Shown: positions 8,190-16,733 of the stretch, one piece after another
How positions within the stretch are numbered: the first letter of the stretch is position 1
Layout of the letters: every line of letters starts with the position of its first letter
NCBI GenBank assembly: GCA_902477075.1
Contig: CABSFU010000004.1
Coordinates: forward strand, 18,417-82,416
Length of the DNA stretch: 64,000 nt
Direction of reading: 5' to 3'
Source of the DNA: UMGS1498 sp900552335
GTDB lineage: Bacteria; Bacillota_I; Bacilli_A; RF39; UBA660
Made by a program: the position numbers and the translations under genes
Notes under the pieces: generated by a model
The model's input: the letters and a program-made list of their open reading frames with translations, nothing else
The model's database searches: none
What the model was told of the DNA's origin: nothing

Positions 8190-8330
8190 GTGGGGCACGT
8201 TTTGTTACGAAGTAATGAAAGTGGCGATAACATTTTATAAAACGGATTCTAAGGTGTCCTTAGCCCACTGGTAATTTTGGCTCTGCCAAAATACCTAGGG
8301 GGTTATACATTTTGGATGAACCTAAAATGA
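8190..8330 (+). other. oriT-like structured region upstream of the E1 relaxase
   Basis: The region between recombinase and relaxase has two inverted repeats: CTAAGG-TGT-CCTTAG (8249-8263) and ATTTTGG-CTCTG-CCAAAAT (8274-8292). The second is followed closely by CTAGGGGGTTATACAT. It is noticeably richer in G than its surroundings. MobV relaxases usually nick next to a hairpin upstream of their own gene, so an origin of transfer is the natural reading. The nick site is not identified. Confidence 0.5.
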
Positions 8331-8355
8331 ACTATAAAAAAGGAGTGTAATTTTT

Positions 8356-9708
8356 ATGGAACTTGCATATTCAATACACTTAGGTAGTGATAAAAATAAA
8401 AAGAACTCTGTAAGAGTAAGTGCAAAAACTAATAAAAGTGGAACAACTTCAATGAGTAATAATGCAATTCAAAATGCTCAACAACTATCTAGAGTGGATA
8501 AACATAATTATAGAAAATATGATAATGAACAAGATGATATTGTAATAGTTAAAGGAACTTCTTCTTTATATAATGATGTTAAAGAATTATATTTGAAAGA
8601 ATTTGAAGAATCAAGAATTAAGTATAATGAAAATCAAAGAGAAACAAGAAAGATAAATAATTATTTTACTCATATTAGTAATAATGCTAAAAATGATTTA
8701 GCTTGTGAACTTATTATTGAACTTGGAAATAAACAATATTGGGATACAAAAGATATTAATTTCAAAAAAAGAATGACAAGTGTATATTCTAAACAAGTAG
8801 AAGATTTAGAATTATTAATGCCTAACTTTAAAGTTGCTTCAGCAATAATTCATTATGATGAAACTAGTTCACATATGCATATTGTTGGAGTACCAATTAA
8901 ATATAAAAATAAAAATGGTATGGAAAAACAAGTTGGTAAGAGTGATGTTTTTACAAAGGAATAATTAGCTACATTACAAAATAAAATGAGGGTTCTTTGT
9001 ATTGAATATTTTAATAAAGAATATAACTTGAATGATATCTTAAAACCTAAATTAAAAGGTAGAAATATTGATATAAATGTAAGTGATATGGATAACTATA
9101 CCTTAATGAAAGAACAATTAGAAAAGAATCAACAAAAATTAGAACAAGCAAATGAAAAATCATTAGCACTAAAAGAAATTACAAAAGATGTTAAGGATTT
9201 AGTAAAAGATTTAAAGACTACACTAACATCTAAAGATAAATATATTTTAAAACAAGAAGACAAAGATAAAATAATCAACTTTATTGATAAAGTTGATAAA
9301 ACAAATAAGGAATATCAAAATATACAAGAATTATCTATAACTTTAAATAATATAGATGAAGAACTTAAATATAATCGTGAACAAATTAACATACTAACTG
9401 AAAATAATAATAGTTTAGAATTAAGAGTGAAAACACTTGATGATAAAGTAAATAAAAAAGATGATGAAATAAAAGAATTAAAAAAAGAAAATAATGTATT
9501 AAAAACTTCATTAGAAAATTTACAAAAACTATTTGATAAACTTATTAGATTCTTAAAAGATAGAATGTTTAATAAAAAAGAAAAAGATAAGTATTATGAT
9601 ATGTCGTATGAACTATATAAAAGAGATATTATTGGTAAAGATGATATGTTAAAGATTAAAGATAATTATGATAGGAAAGACAAAAATAACGGCGAATTTG
9701 AGCTGTAA
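8356..9708 (+). pseudogene. MobV/Pre-type relaxase interrupted by one in-frame TAA
   Basis: The frame would encode about 450 residues but stops at TAA 8962-8964 and continues in the same frame to 9708. The N-terminal part has the MobV metal motif (IIHYDETSSHMHIVGVP). The stop falls in KSDVFTKE-stop-LATLQNKMR; relaxases of this family commonly have a serine there, so TCA to TAA is the simplest explanation. The C-terminal part is a coiled-coil region. Relaxases nick oriT and lead the strand into the recipient. Truncated, E1 would need a relaxase in trans, unless the stop is read through. Confidence 0.8.
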
Positions 9709-9731
9709 TATTATGTTTTAACATTAATTTA

Positions 9732-9740
9732 TGCTATAAT
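9732..9740 (+). promoter_or_regulatory. Extended -10 promoter of the RtcB-like operon
   Basis: TGCTATAAT (TATAAT at 9735-9740) lies 20 bases before the ATG at 9761. No good -35 is visible. AAAGGTG is the ribosome site. Confidence 0.55.
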
Positions 9741-9760
9741 AAAAAAACAAAGGTGATTTT

Positions 9761-10996
9761 ATGGTAAATTTAACAATAAATGATTTAACACAAAGAAATA
9801 TTCTTCAGCATCTTGAAGAAACGGAAAAATTATTATGCAAAGTAGCATCTAAATTATCGAGTAAGCAAAAAAATTCTAATATATATGCAATGCCAGATTT
9901 AGGAATAGCTCAAAATGGAACAAGAATGATGGGTGGTTTTTTTACAGGTGCTTGTTATACTTGGGATAGTGATATTCCGTTTATACCTATAGATGCAACT
10001 GTTAATGTTTGTGGAACAGCAGTATATAAATTGAATAAAGAAATTACAAATGAAGAATTTATTGAAAGACTTAATGGTGTTATGAATAATAGAAATACGT
10101 ATTTGAATTTTGTCAATACTTGCTTACCTAAAAAAATTTTAGATTCAATTGATGTTGACGATGTTTCAAAATTTTTTTGGAACTACAATAAAGGTAATCA
10201 TTTTGTAATTTTTGCGGAGTCGAATGGCGAATATGGTTTAGAAAAAGGTCAATATATGATTGTTCATGCTTCTGCAATAGAATTTAAAAAAGATAATTTA
10301 AAATATGGTTTATATCCTGTAAAAGGTAATTGGTTTTATGATGATATAAAAACAGAATATGATGATGAAAATAAAAGATACATTAGATATATATCCGGAG
10401 AAAAAGCAAAGAGGTTTTATGATATTGCAACTTATTTAAGAGAATTTAATAAATTACGAAACAAATATTTTTGTCAAAGTGTATTAGGAAATTTAATAGA
10501 AAAAGAAATAATTAATATAAGCCATTATGGTATGCCTACTATAAATTCAATATGTATAGGAAGCCAATGGGAGCAAATAGATTATACTCTTTTAACCGCA
10601 CCTGGAAATGACGTTTTTTTAGTGCATCCTGAAATTAATTCTAATAATCTAAATAGTATAATTTTAGAGGGTAAAAGCATGACTTTAACACCACATGGTT
10701 GCGGAGTAAGAATGAATAATCCTGAAGATAAAATTGAATATTTTGAAGGTGGAATAAAAATTGGTGATAATACTTACAAAATTGGAGAGAGTGTGAATAT
10801 AGGTGTAGATGTTTCGGTTAGAACAAAAGGAATGACACCTGATGAATTAGATAGTCATATCCAAAATATATTATCAATGTGTCCAGGAACAATCTATGGT
10901 AGGTTAAGTCAAAGATTTGCTAGAACTAAATATGGAGACTTTAATTATAAAGGAGAATTAGAAAATGCCAATAGTAACATTCATAAGACACGCTGA
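9761..10996 (+). CDS. RtcB-like RNA ligase family protein
   Basis: The 411-residue protein matches RtcB-type ligases in the order of its key segments. These are MPDLGIAQNG with GG (residues 44-59), D78 and C84 in IPIDATVNVCG, GNHF at 145-148, VHAS at 168-171, SHYG at 254-257 and TPHGCG at 310-315. RtcB uses Cys and His metal ligands and a guanylylated His to join 2',3'-cyclic-phosphate or 3'-phosphate RNA to 5'-OH RNA. The overall sequence is divergent, so substrate and activity are uncertain. The gene leads a tight operon, overlapping the next gene by 32 bases. Confidence 0.6.
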   Translation: MVNLTINDLTQRNILQHLEETEKLLCKVASKLSSKQKNSNIYAMPDLGIAQNGTRMMGGFFTGACYTWDSDIPFIPIDATVNVCGTAVYKLNKEITNEEFIERLNGVMNNRNTYLNFVNTCLPKKILDSIDVDDVSKFFWNYNKGNHFVIFAESNGEYGLEKGQYMIVHASAIEFKKDNLKYGLYPVKGNWFYDDIKTEYDDENKRYIRYISGEKAKRFYDIATYLREFNKLRNKYFCQSVLGNLIEKEIINISHYGMPTINSICIGSQWEQIDYTLLTAPGNDVFLVHPEINSNNLNSIILEGKSMTLTPHGCGVRMNNPEDKIEYFEGGIKIGDNTYKIGESVNIGVDVSVRTKGMTPDELDSHIQNILSMCPGTIYGRLSQRFARTKYGDFNYKGELENANSNIHKTR

Positions 10997-11549
10997 AACA
11001 ACTTACAATGCTAATAAAATTTTTGCTGGCAGAATTGACTGCGAATTATCAGAAAAAGGTATCGAAGATACTATAAAAAATTTTAATTATAAAAAAGAAG
11101 ATTTTGATGTATATTATTGTTCTCCGTTAAAAAGAAGTATAGATACATTGAATTTAATTGTTAAAGGTATTGATAAAATTAATATTGATGATAGAATCAT
11201 TGAAATATCTATTGGAGATTGGGAAGGAAAGAAAAAAGATAATTTTACAAATGAATTATTAAATAATTATAGAAATGGATTATATACACCACCTAATGCA
11301 GAAACAACAATTGAAGTTGATGATAGGGTTGTTAGTTTTATTTCTGAACTTTTTGAATTGTTTGATGATAATACTAGAATTCTTGTTGTAACTCATAATG
11401 GTATAATGAGGTCTATTAAAAGAAACTTTGTTTCTAATTATAAAAATATTATGTCAAGTAATTTAGAAAGCATAGTTCTAGATAGAAACAATTATAATTA
11501 TTATTTAAATAAGAAAAAAGAAGAAAAGGAGAACGAAAAATGCAAATAA
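10965..11549 (+). CDS. Histidine phosphatase superfamily protein (phosphoglycerate-mutase-like)
   Basis: The 194-residue protein opens with the RHAET catalytic motif (VTFIRHAETTYNANKIFAGR). It keeps the second histidine in VVTHNGIMRS and an acid in EISIGDWEG. These phosphatases form a phospho-histidine intermediate; substrates range from sugar phosphates to nucleotides. AAAGGAG lies inside the preceding gene, and the start overlaps its end, so translation is coupled. With an RtcB-like protein before and a metallo-beta-lactamase fold after it, a role in removing terminal RNA or nucleotide phosphates is possible but unproven. Confidence 0.85.
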   Translation: MPIVTFIRHAETTYNANKIFAGRIDCELSEKGIEDTIKNFNYKKEDFDVYYCSPLKRSIDTLNLIVKGIDKINIDDRIIEISIGDWEGKKKDNFTNELLNNYRNGLYTPPNAETTIEVDDRVVSFISELFELFDDNTRILVVTHNGIMRSIKRNFVSNYKNIMSSNLESIVLDRNNYNYYLNKKKEEKENEKCK

Positions 11550-12238
11550 CTAAATATAATCAATCTTGTTTGCTTGTAGAAACTAACGATAAAAGAATTT
11601 TAATTGATCCAAGTAATATTGATTATACTGATGTAATGTATAATAAAGAATGGGTTAATATAGATGCAATTTTAATTACCCATAAACATCAAGATCATTG
11701 TTATGGAGAAATTATAAAAAAAATAATAGAAAGAGATAATTGCAGGGTATATACATCAACTGAAGTTGATAAATATAATCATTTTGATAATACTATTATT
11801 GTAAAAGAAAATGATATTATAGAAATTTTTCCTAATATAAAAATTGAAGTTACACATGCCGAACATGGTTATTTAACAGGAATGAGAGAATCAAATAATG
11901 AAATAATTGAAAATATAGGATTTATTATTGATGACGGGAAAATAAGATTATATACGACTAGTGACACAATAAATTTTTACAATGACTATAAATGTGATAT
12001 TTTATGTATGCCCTTTAATGGGAACGGATTAACTTTTGGGATAATAGATGGTATAAATTTTGCTAAACAAATTAATCCTAAATTATTATTACCAATTCAT
12101 ATGCAACATCCTAAAGGTATTATGAATCCAAACATTGATAAATTAAAACAAGAATTAGAACATAACTGTATTAATTACAAAATTATGAAAATTGGTGAAA
12201 AGATTAATTTTAATGATGAAAAAATTATTGAAGCATAA
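11540..12238 (+). CDS. Metallo-beta-lactamase-fold hydrolase
   Basis: The 232-residue protein has the metal motif ITHKHQDHCYGE (HxHxDH), later H at VTHAEHGY, D at YTTSDTINF and H at LLPIHMQHP. This is the UlaG/RNase Z-like branch of the fold, which hydrolyses phosphodiesters, cyclic esters or lactones. AAAAGGAG precedes the ATG, and the gene overlaps the phosphatase gene by 10 bases, so the three proteins are probably made together. The specific substrate cannot be assigned. Confidence 0.85.
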   Translation: MQITKYNQSCLLVETNDKRILIDPSNIDYTDVMYNKEWVNIDAILITHKHQDHCYGEIIKKIIERDNCRVYTSTEVDKYNHFDNTIIVKENDIIEIFPNIKIEVTHAEHGYLTGMRESNNEIIENIGFIIDDGKIRLYTTSDTINFYNDYKCDILCMPFNGNGLTFGIIDGINFAKQINPKLLLPIHMQHPKGIMNPNIDKLKQELEHNCINYKIMKIGEKINFNDEKIIEA

Positions 12239-12301
12239 TAGTATTGAAATTTGTAGTAATATATTGTTACTTTTTTCTTTATTTGATAAAATGTATATAG
12301 T

Positions 12302-12349
12302 GATTGATTCAAATATCAATCGCCTTTGTGAAGAGTTGTAGATATCTAC
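12302..12349. repeat. Inverted repeats at the right end of E1
   Basis: GATTGAT-TCAAAT-ATCAATC (12302-12321) and the perfect palindrome GTAGATATCTAC (12338-12349) lie just before the E1/E2 junction. They may be recombinase or accessory binding sites. Confidence 0.5.
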
Positions 12350-12352
12350 GGC

Positions 12353-12375
12353 ATTCGCACCATTGGCGAATCTGT
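12353..12375 (+). other. E1/E2 junction, a re-formed attP-like site
   Basis: ATTCGC-ACCATTG-GCGAAT is a 6-bp perfect inverted repeat around the core. It contains CACCATTGGCGAATCTGT, identical to the tRNA-side site. A right half of E1 joined to a left half of E2 would recreate such a symmetric attP-like sequence. Confidence 0.65.
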
Positions 12376-12408
12376 CCAGACTTTTATAGTTTTGGATTTA
12401 ATATAGAA

Positions 12409-12443
12409 AATATCAATTTCTAAAAGAAGTTGGTATTTTTTTT
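12409..12443 (+). terminator. Terminator upstream of the E2 small gene
   Basis: AATATCAATTTC pairs with GAAGTTGGTATT (12 bp, two G-T wobbles) around TAAAA, followed by T6. It holds the same position relative to the small gene as in E1, E3 and E4. Confidence 0.75.
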
Positions 12444-12469
12444 GTTAATTAAAGAAAGGACAGGTTTAA

Positions 12470-12745
12470 ATGATTAATATTGTAAAGAAAGCATTAGAGT
12501 TTGATGATGAATTGAAAAAGAAGATAGAATTCATATGTGGATTTTGTAATATTACTCCAACAATAATAAATGGTAATATAAGAAAGATAGATAGAACAAA
12601 TCTATCATACAATGAACCACATAGAATAATAATTAAAGGTATTACTTTTTAAGCTTTTAATTACTCAAAAACAATTTATGTAGGTAATTTATCAAACAAA
12701 CTTGAAATAAACGAATTAGAGTCATTTATAAAAGAGTTAAACTAA
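12470..12745 (+). pseudogene. Small att-proximal protein, family copy 2, broken by one TAA
   Basis: The first 60 codons match the E1 small protein closely (TIINGNIRKIDRTNL, EPHRIIIK). After GITF an in-frame TAA at 12650-12652 replaces the leucine seen in copy 1. The same frame then continues AFNYSKTIYVGNLSNKL to a TAA at 12743-12745. A single base change therefore truncates an otherwise intact 91-codon gene. The fragment could still be made as a 60-residue protein. Confidence 0.8.
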
Positions 12746-12845
12746 TATTTATATACCAACTTCTTAAAAGATACTACTATTCCCTAACAATAGAAGTAAA
12801 GATGATGATTTAGAAAGATAATATAAAAAACAATCAAAAAATGTT

Positions 12846-12862
12846 ATACTATTATATAGTAT
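12846..12862 (+). promoter_or_regulatory. Palindromic operator/promoter region of the AraC-type gene
   Basis: ATACTA-TTATA-TAGTAT is a perfect inverted repeat 23 bases before the AraC-type ATG, overlapping probable -10 sequence (TATACT, TATAGT). It may be an autoregulatory site. Confidence 0.45.
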
Positions 12863-12884
12863 TATTAATCTGTGGGTGGTATTT

Positions 12885-13691
12885 ATGAACTATGATTTAT
12901 TGAATAATATGATAGATTATATTGAAGAAAATTTAACTGAAGATATAAAATATAAAGATTTAGCAAAAATTGTTGGTGTATCAGAATACTCGCTTCAAAG
13001 AATATTTATGTTTTTAGCTGGTATATCTCTTTTTGAATATATTAGAAAAAGAAGATTGAGCAAAGCTTTTGAAGAACTAAAAACAACAAATATCAAAGTA
13101 ATTGATTTAGCACTCAAATATCAATATGAATCTGCTATATCATTTTCTAGAGCTTTTAAGAAATTATTTGGAATCACGCCGAGTGAATGCAAAACAAGTA
13201 ATAAACAATTTAAATTATTTACTATTTTAAAATTCAATTATAATAACAATTATAGTGAGTTAGATTATGAAATAAAAGAAATTGATAACATTGAAATTTA
13301 CTGTAAAAAAGTTGTATCAGATAGACATGATGATTCTCTGTATAATATTAGAAAATTATATAAAGAAATAAAGGAAAATGGATTACATAAGAAATTTAAT
13401 GAAGTTGGACAATATGGTGTATCATTTCATAGAGAAAATGAATATATTTATTTAGTTGGTTGCAAGATAAAATATAAAAATACTGAAAAATTTGTAATTC
13501 CAAAGGGCAAATATGTAATTTTTAATGTTGGCTCAAGAGAACAAAAAGATATAGTTAAAACTGATAATGCAATTTATTCTAGATGGCTTCCTTCTACTAA
13601 TTACAATATTATGGAAGATATGCATATCGAATTATATACTGAAAATAATTGTTATATTTATATACCAATAATAGAAGATAAACAAAATTAG
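12885..13691 (+). CDS. AraC-family regulator with GyrI-like effector domain
   Basis: The 268-residue protein has two helix-turn-helix motifs in the first 105 residues (IVGVSEYSLQRIFMFLAGIS, and ALKYQYESAISFSRAFKKLFG with GITPSECK). A GyrI-like small-molecule-binding domain follows (from about residue 120). This layout is typical of Rob-, BmrR- and SoxS-related activators of drug or stress response genes. ATG 12885 is preferred to GTG 12876 because GGGTGG lies upstream of it. It probably controls the four genes downstream. Confidence 0.88.
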   Translation: MNYDLLNNMIDYIEENLTEDIKYKDLAKIVGVSEYSLQRIFMFLAGISLFEYIRKRRLSKAFEELKTTNIKVIDLALKYQYESAISFSRAFKKLFGITPSECKTSNKQFKLFTILKFNYNNNYSELDYEIKEIDNIEIYCKKVVSDRHDDSLYNIRKLYKEIKENGLHKKFNEVGQYGVSFHRENEYIYLVGCKIKYKNTEKFVIPKGKYVIFNVGSREQKDIVKTDNAIYSRWLPSTNYNIMEDMHIELYTENNCYIYIPIIEDKQN

Positions 13692-13756
13692 AATCAGATT
13701 TGTTTATCTTTTTTGATTTTATTTATGTAAAATTGTATAAAAGGATTATGAAGTTT

Positions 13757-14257
13757 ATGAAAAGTAATATAAAAATAGTTTTAGCTCAAGAATATGAGAT
13801 GGATGCAATTCATGATATTTTAATTGAAAGATGTAAATGGTTTATTGACAATAAAATTAATCAATGGAAAATTAATTGGTATCCTAATAAATATAATAAC
13901 GAATATTTTTTAAAGCAGATGAAAGAAAACTTTTTGTATGTAGCAAAGATTAAAAATGAAGTTGTTGGAGTAATGCTACTAAAAAAAAGTGATGAAGAGT
14001 ATTGGAATAATGATAATGATTCATATTTTTTACATCATTTTGCAACAAGACTAGGAAATAAAGGAATTGGAAGTGTCATGCTTGAATTTGCATATCAAAA
14101 GTGTTTAGAAGATGGAAAAGAATATTTAAGATTAGATTCTTGGGGTAGTAATGATGGTTTAACAAAATACTATGAAAATATGAATTTTGTAAATGTTAAG
14201 ACTGGTGAAAAAGGAGTATATAAATATAGATTATGGGAAAAGAAAGTAAAAAAGTAA
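13757..14257 (+). CDS. GNAT-family N-acetyltransferase
   Basis: The 166-residue protein has GNAT features: the central strand LYVAKIKNEVVGVMLLKK, the acetyl-CoA loop motif RLGNKGIGSVMLEFAYQK, and the C-terminal LDSWGSNDGLTKYYENMNF segment. It would transfer an acetyl group to an amine on a small molecule or protein. The family includes aminoglycoside and other drug acetyltransferases, but the substrate is not evident. ATG 13748 is an alternative start three codons upstream. Its end overlaps the next gene by 25 bases. Confidence 0.85.
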   Translation: MKSNIKIVLAQEYEMDAIHDILIERCKWFIDNKINQWKINWYPNKYNNEYFLKQMKENFLYVAKIKNEVVGVMLLKKSDEEYWNNDNDSYFLHHFATRLGNKGIGSVMLEFAYQKCLEDGKEYLRLDSWGSNDGLTKYYENMNFVNVKTGEKGVYKYRLWEKKVKK

Positions 14258-14940
14258 TAATAGGAATTGTTGCAAAACATAGAGAAGAAGATAAAGATTT
14301 AATAAGACAAGATTCACGAATAAGAGATGAAGTAAAACAAGCAATATTTGATAATGGAGGAACTGCAATAGGAATATTATCACCAAATGAAAAAGTACAA
14401 ATGTCAGGTGATGATTGGCTTATATATGATAAGTTTTTAGATAAAGAAAATATAATTAAGCAAATAGAATTATGTGATGGCATTATTTTGCAAGGTGGAA
14501 ATACTAATGAATCGTATGAACCATTTATTGCAAGATATTGCTATGAAAATAACATTCCATGTTTGGGTATATGTGCTGGTCAAAATAGTGTTGCAAGAGC
14601 ATTAAATGGAACTATTGGAAAAGTTAAAAATCCAGAGAAACATGATAGTTCATTTGATAATTATGTTCATCCAATATTTGTTAATAAAAATTCTAAATTT
14701 TATCAGATTATAAAAGCAAAAGAAACTATGGTTAATTCAAGACATAGAAGATTTGTAGAAAAATGTCCTAAACTAGATAAAGTTGGTTTTTGTGATGATA
14801 ATTATCCAGATGTTATTGAATCAAAAAACAAGAAATTTTATATTGGGGTAAGATTTCATCCAGAAAGTTTATATAAAAAGGATGAAAAAATGAATAATAT
14901 ATTTAAAGAATTTATTGTTAGTTGTAGAAAGAATGATTAA
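14233..14940 (+). CDS. Class I glutamine amidotransferase / peptidase C26 family (gamma-glutamyl hydrolase type)
   Basis: The 235-residue protein has the nucleophile elbow LGICAGQN (catalytic Cys), the oxyanion segment ILQGGNTNE, and the His-Glu pair in RFHPES. This matches the PuuD/gamma-glutamyl-GABA hydrolase branch, which cleaves gamma-glutamyl amides. A ribosome site AAGGAGT lies 15 bases upstream, inside the GNAT gene. With the transglutaminase-like gene nearby, gamma-glutamyl chemistry on a small molecule is a possible theme. Confidence 0.8.
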   Translation: MGKESKKVIIGIVAKHREEDKDLIRQDSRIRDEVKQAIFDNGGTAIGILSPNEKVQMSGDDWLIYDKFLDKENIIKQIELCDGIILQGGNTNESYEPFIARYCYENNIPCLGICAGQNSVARALNGTIGKVKNPEKHDSSFDNYVHPIFVNKNSKFYQIIKAKETMVNSRHRRFVEKCPKLDKVGFCDDNYPDVIESKNKKFYIGVRFHPESLYKKDEKMNNIFKEFIVSCRKND

Positions 14941-14941
14941 A

Positions 14942-15496
14942 ATGGAATTAAATGAAGTAATTGATAAGAGAAGAAGTATAAGAAAGTATATTAATAAAGA
15001 GATAAGTAAAGAAGTAGTTGAATGTTTAATTGATAATGCTAGATTAGCACCATCAGCAAAAAATAGACAACCTTGGAATTTCGTAGTAGTACAAGATACA
15101 ATTAAAAATAAAATAGCAGATATGATGATAAAAAAAGAAAATGAGTTATTGCAAACAACAGATAGAAAAGGTAGCTCTGTTATTAATACTGCTAATATAA
15201 TAAAGGAAGCATCAGTTTTAATTTTAATATTAAAAGAATATGATCAAGATTGGATTATAGGAGATTGTCTTTCAATAGGTGCTGCAATTGAACATATTTG
15301 CCTTACAGCAACTGATTTAGGATTAGGCTCACTTTGGATAGCAGATACAGTTTATGTTCAAAAAGATATTGCAAAATTAGTAGGACATGAAAATATGCAA
15401 GTAATATCTGCAATTTCTATTGGTTATTCAGATCAAAAACCTAATCGTAGACCTAGAAAAGAATTAAAGAATATAATGGAGTGGTATAATGGATAA
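14942..15496 (+). CDS. Nitroreductase-family flavoprotein
   Basis: The 184-residue protein starts MELNEVIDKRRSIRKY, the typical FMN-binding N-terminus. It carries ARLAPSAKNRQPWNFVVV and ends with SIGYSDQKPNRRPRK. Such enzymes use NAD(P)H to reduce nitro groups, quinones or flavins. Earlier in-frame starts exist (ATG 14933), but 14942 matches the usual family start. It overlaps the next gene by 8 bases. Confidence 0.88.
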   Translation: MELNEVIDKRRSIRKYINKEISKEVVECLIDNARLAPSAKNRQPWNFVVVQDTIKNKIADMMIKKENELLQTTDRKGSSVINTANIIKEASVLILILKEYDQDWIIGDCLSIGAAIEHICLTATDLGLGSLWIADTVYVQKDIAKLVGHENMQVISAISIGYSDQKPNRRPRKELKNIMEWYNG

Positions 15497-16382
15497 TAAA
15501 ATATTAGATTTTTATAAACAAACAAGTTTATATACTGATTTAGGATTATATAAAGATTTTATGAGTAATTTAACTGACAATATAAATGAACTGTGTGTAC
15601 TTCAAAGAAAACAAATTATTCATCCAGTAGCATTTGATAATCCAGATATCAGAAAACAAGAAAAATGTTTTTGGGGAAATATGACAAAAGTACCTATTAC
15701 AAGATTGGACTATGAAGATGATTTGTTTCCAACTGCAATTAGTATGATTAGTGAATTATTAAGAAAAGATAACAATTATAATAAAAATAGAAAAGCAGAA
15801 GATAAGATACATGTTACTTGTAGAGGAGAAGCAATTTTACTAGCTGCAACATTAAAAGCAAAAGGGTATTCTGCAAGAACAAGAAGTGGATTTGCACCAT
15901 ATATAAAATATGATGGAGTTGCTTATGACCATTGGATTACTGAATATTTTGATGAAGTAAAAAACAGATGGGTATTAGTTGACGCTGATGAACATTGTCC
16001 AGACCACGAAATGGGATTTGATTTAAATGATATACCAAGAGATAAATTTATATTTGGAGCAGAGGCTTATTTAGGTATGAGAAATAATAAATATAAAACA
16101 GAAGAAATATATTATGCTTCTGACCCTGCAACATTGGGATTGAAAGCGTCATTGAGAGGACTATTTTATGATTTTCATTCTTTAATGAATGACGAAATAA
16201 TATTTTTGCATTTGCCAAAATATATACAAGATAAGAAATTTGAATTAACAGAAGAAGAATATAATGAACTTGATAAACTAGCAACTTTAATGTTAGAACC
16301 AGATGAAAATTTTGATAAATTATTACAAATATGGAATAATGAGCCTAAATATAGAATTATGTCTGGAGCATTGAATGGATAA
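15489..16382 (+). CDS. Transglutaminase-like protein
   Basis: The 297-residue protein has the transglutaminase-core triad: Cys in HVTCRGEAILLAATLKAKG, His in AYDHWITEYF and Asp in WVLVDADEH. This Cys-His-Asp fold includes amide hydrolases and acyltransferases as well as cross-linkers. The C-terminal third is helical and not recognised. It is translationally coupled to the nitroreductase and closes the E2 cargo operon. Confidence 0.75.
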   Translation: MDNKILDFYKQTSLYTDLGLYKDFMSNLTDNINELCVLQRKQIIHPVAFDNPDIRKQEKCFWGNMTKVPITRLDYEDDLFPTAISMISELLRKDNNYNKNRKAEDKIHVTCRGEAILLAATLKAKGYSARTRSGFAPYIKYDGVAYDHWITEYFDEVKNRWVLVDADEHCPDHEMGFDLNDIPRDKFIFGAEAYLGMRNNKYKTEEIYYASDPATLGLKASLRGLFYDFHSLMNDEIIFLHLPKYIQDKKFELTEEEYNELDKLATLMLEPDENFDKLLQIWNNEPKYRIMSGALNG

Positions 16383-16733
16383 AATTTTAAAAAATAACAA
16401 AAATAGTATTGAATAAAAAACAAACATGGTAAAATATTAATAGAAATTGATATTAAATTATTAATTTCCAATTTGTGAGTAAAAGTTTGAAATAACTTAA
16501 CCACTCGCACCATTAAATTGTTATTATAAGTATTATATTTATTGATAAATTATAGATAAATTGCTTCGCAAATTGACATGTTTTTTGTAATCAGTGTTTG
16601 TATGTCAATTTTATAATTGTGAAAAATATGAAAATGATGCTATAGGCTGGTATGATACTTTCTTAAGTGGGTGTAAAATCCTACTTTTTTTTGATATAAT
16701 AAACTTACTAATAGAAGATTTAAGAGGTGCGAT
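16383..16733. other. Intergenic region with the E2 right att site and a long inverted repeat
   Basis: TCGCACCATT (16505-16514) is the right-hand att core; what follows (AAATTGTTATTATAAG) should be the original flank of tRNA-Arg. AAATTGACAT (16570-16579) pairs perfectly with ATGTCAATTT (16602-16611) over a 22-base loop. A -10-like TATAAT lies about 40 bases before the next gene. No further ORF is seen. Confidence 0.55.

Larger units (their letters stand above)
5674..12362. mobile_element. Integrative mobilizable element E1 (about 6.7 kb) at tRNA-Arg
   Basis: The element lies between two copies of CACCATTGGCGAATCTGT (5669-5686 and 12358-12375), the first overlapping the tRNA 3' end. It carries a small att-proximal gene, an attenuated serine recombinase gene, an oriT-like region, a MobV relaxase broken by one stop codon, and a three-gene cargo operon. 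Boundaries are taken at the shared core and are accurate to a few bases. Confidence 0.8.
12363..16512. mobile_element. Element E2 (about 4.1 kb), recombinase-less remnant in tandem with E1
   Basis: E2 begins at the shared core at 12358-12375 and ends at TCGCACCATT (16505-16514). It keeps the terminator and small-gene module but the small gene is broken, and it has no recombinase or relaxase. Cargo is an AraC-type regulator, a GNAT, a glutamine-amidotransferase-like hydrolase, a nitroreductase and a transglutaminase-like protein. It may move only with help from the E1 recombinase, which has matching att sequence. Confidence 0.65.
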
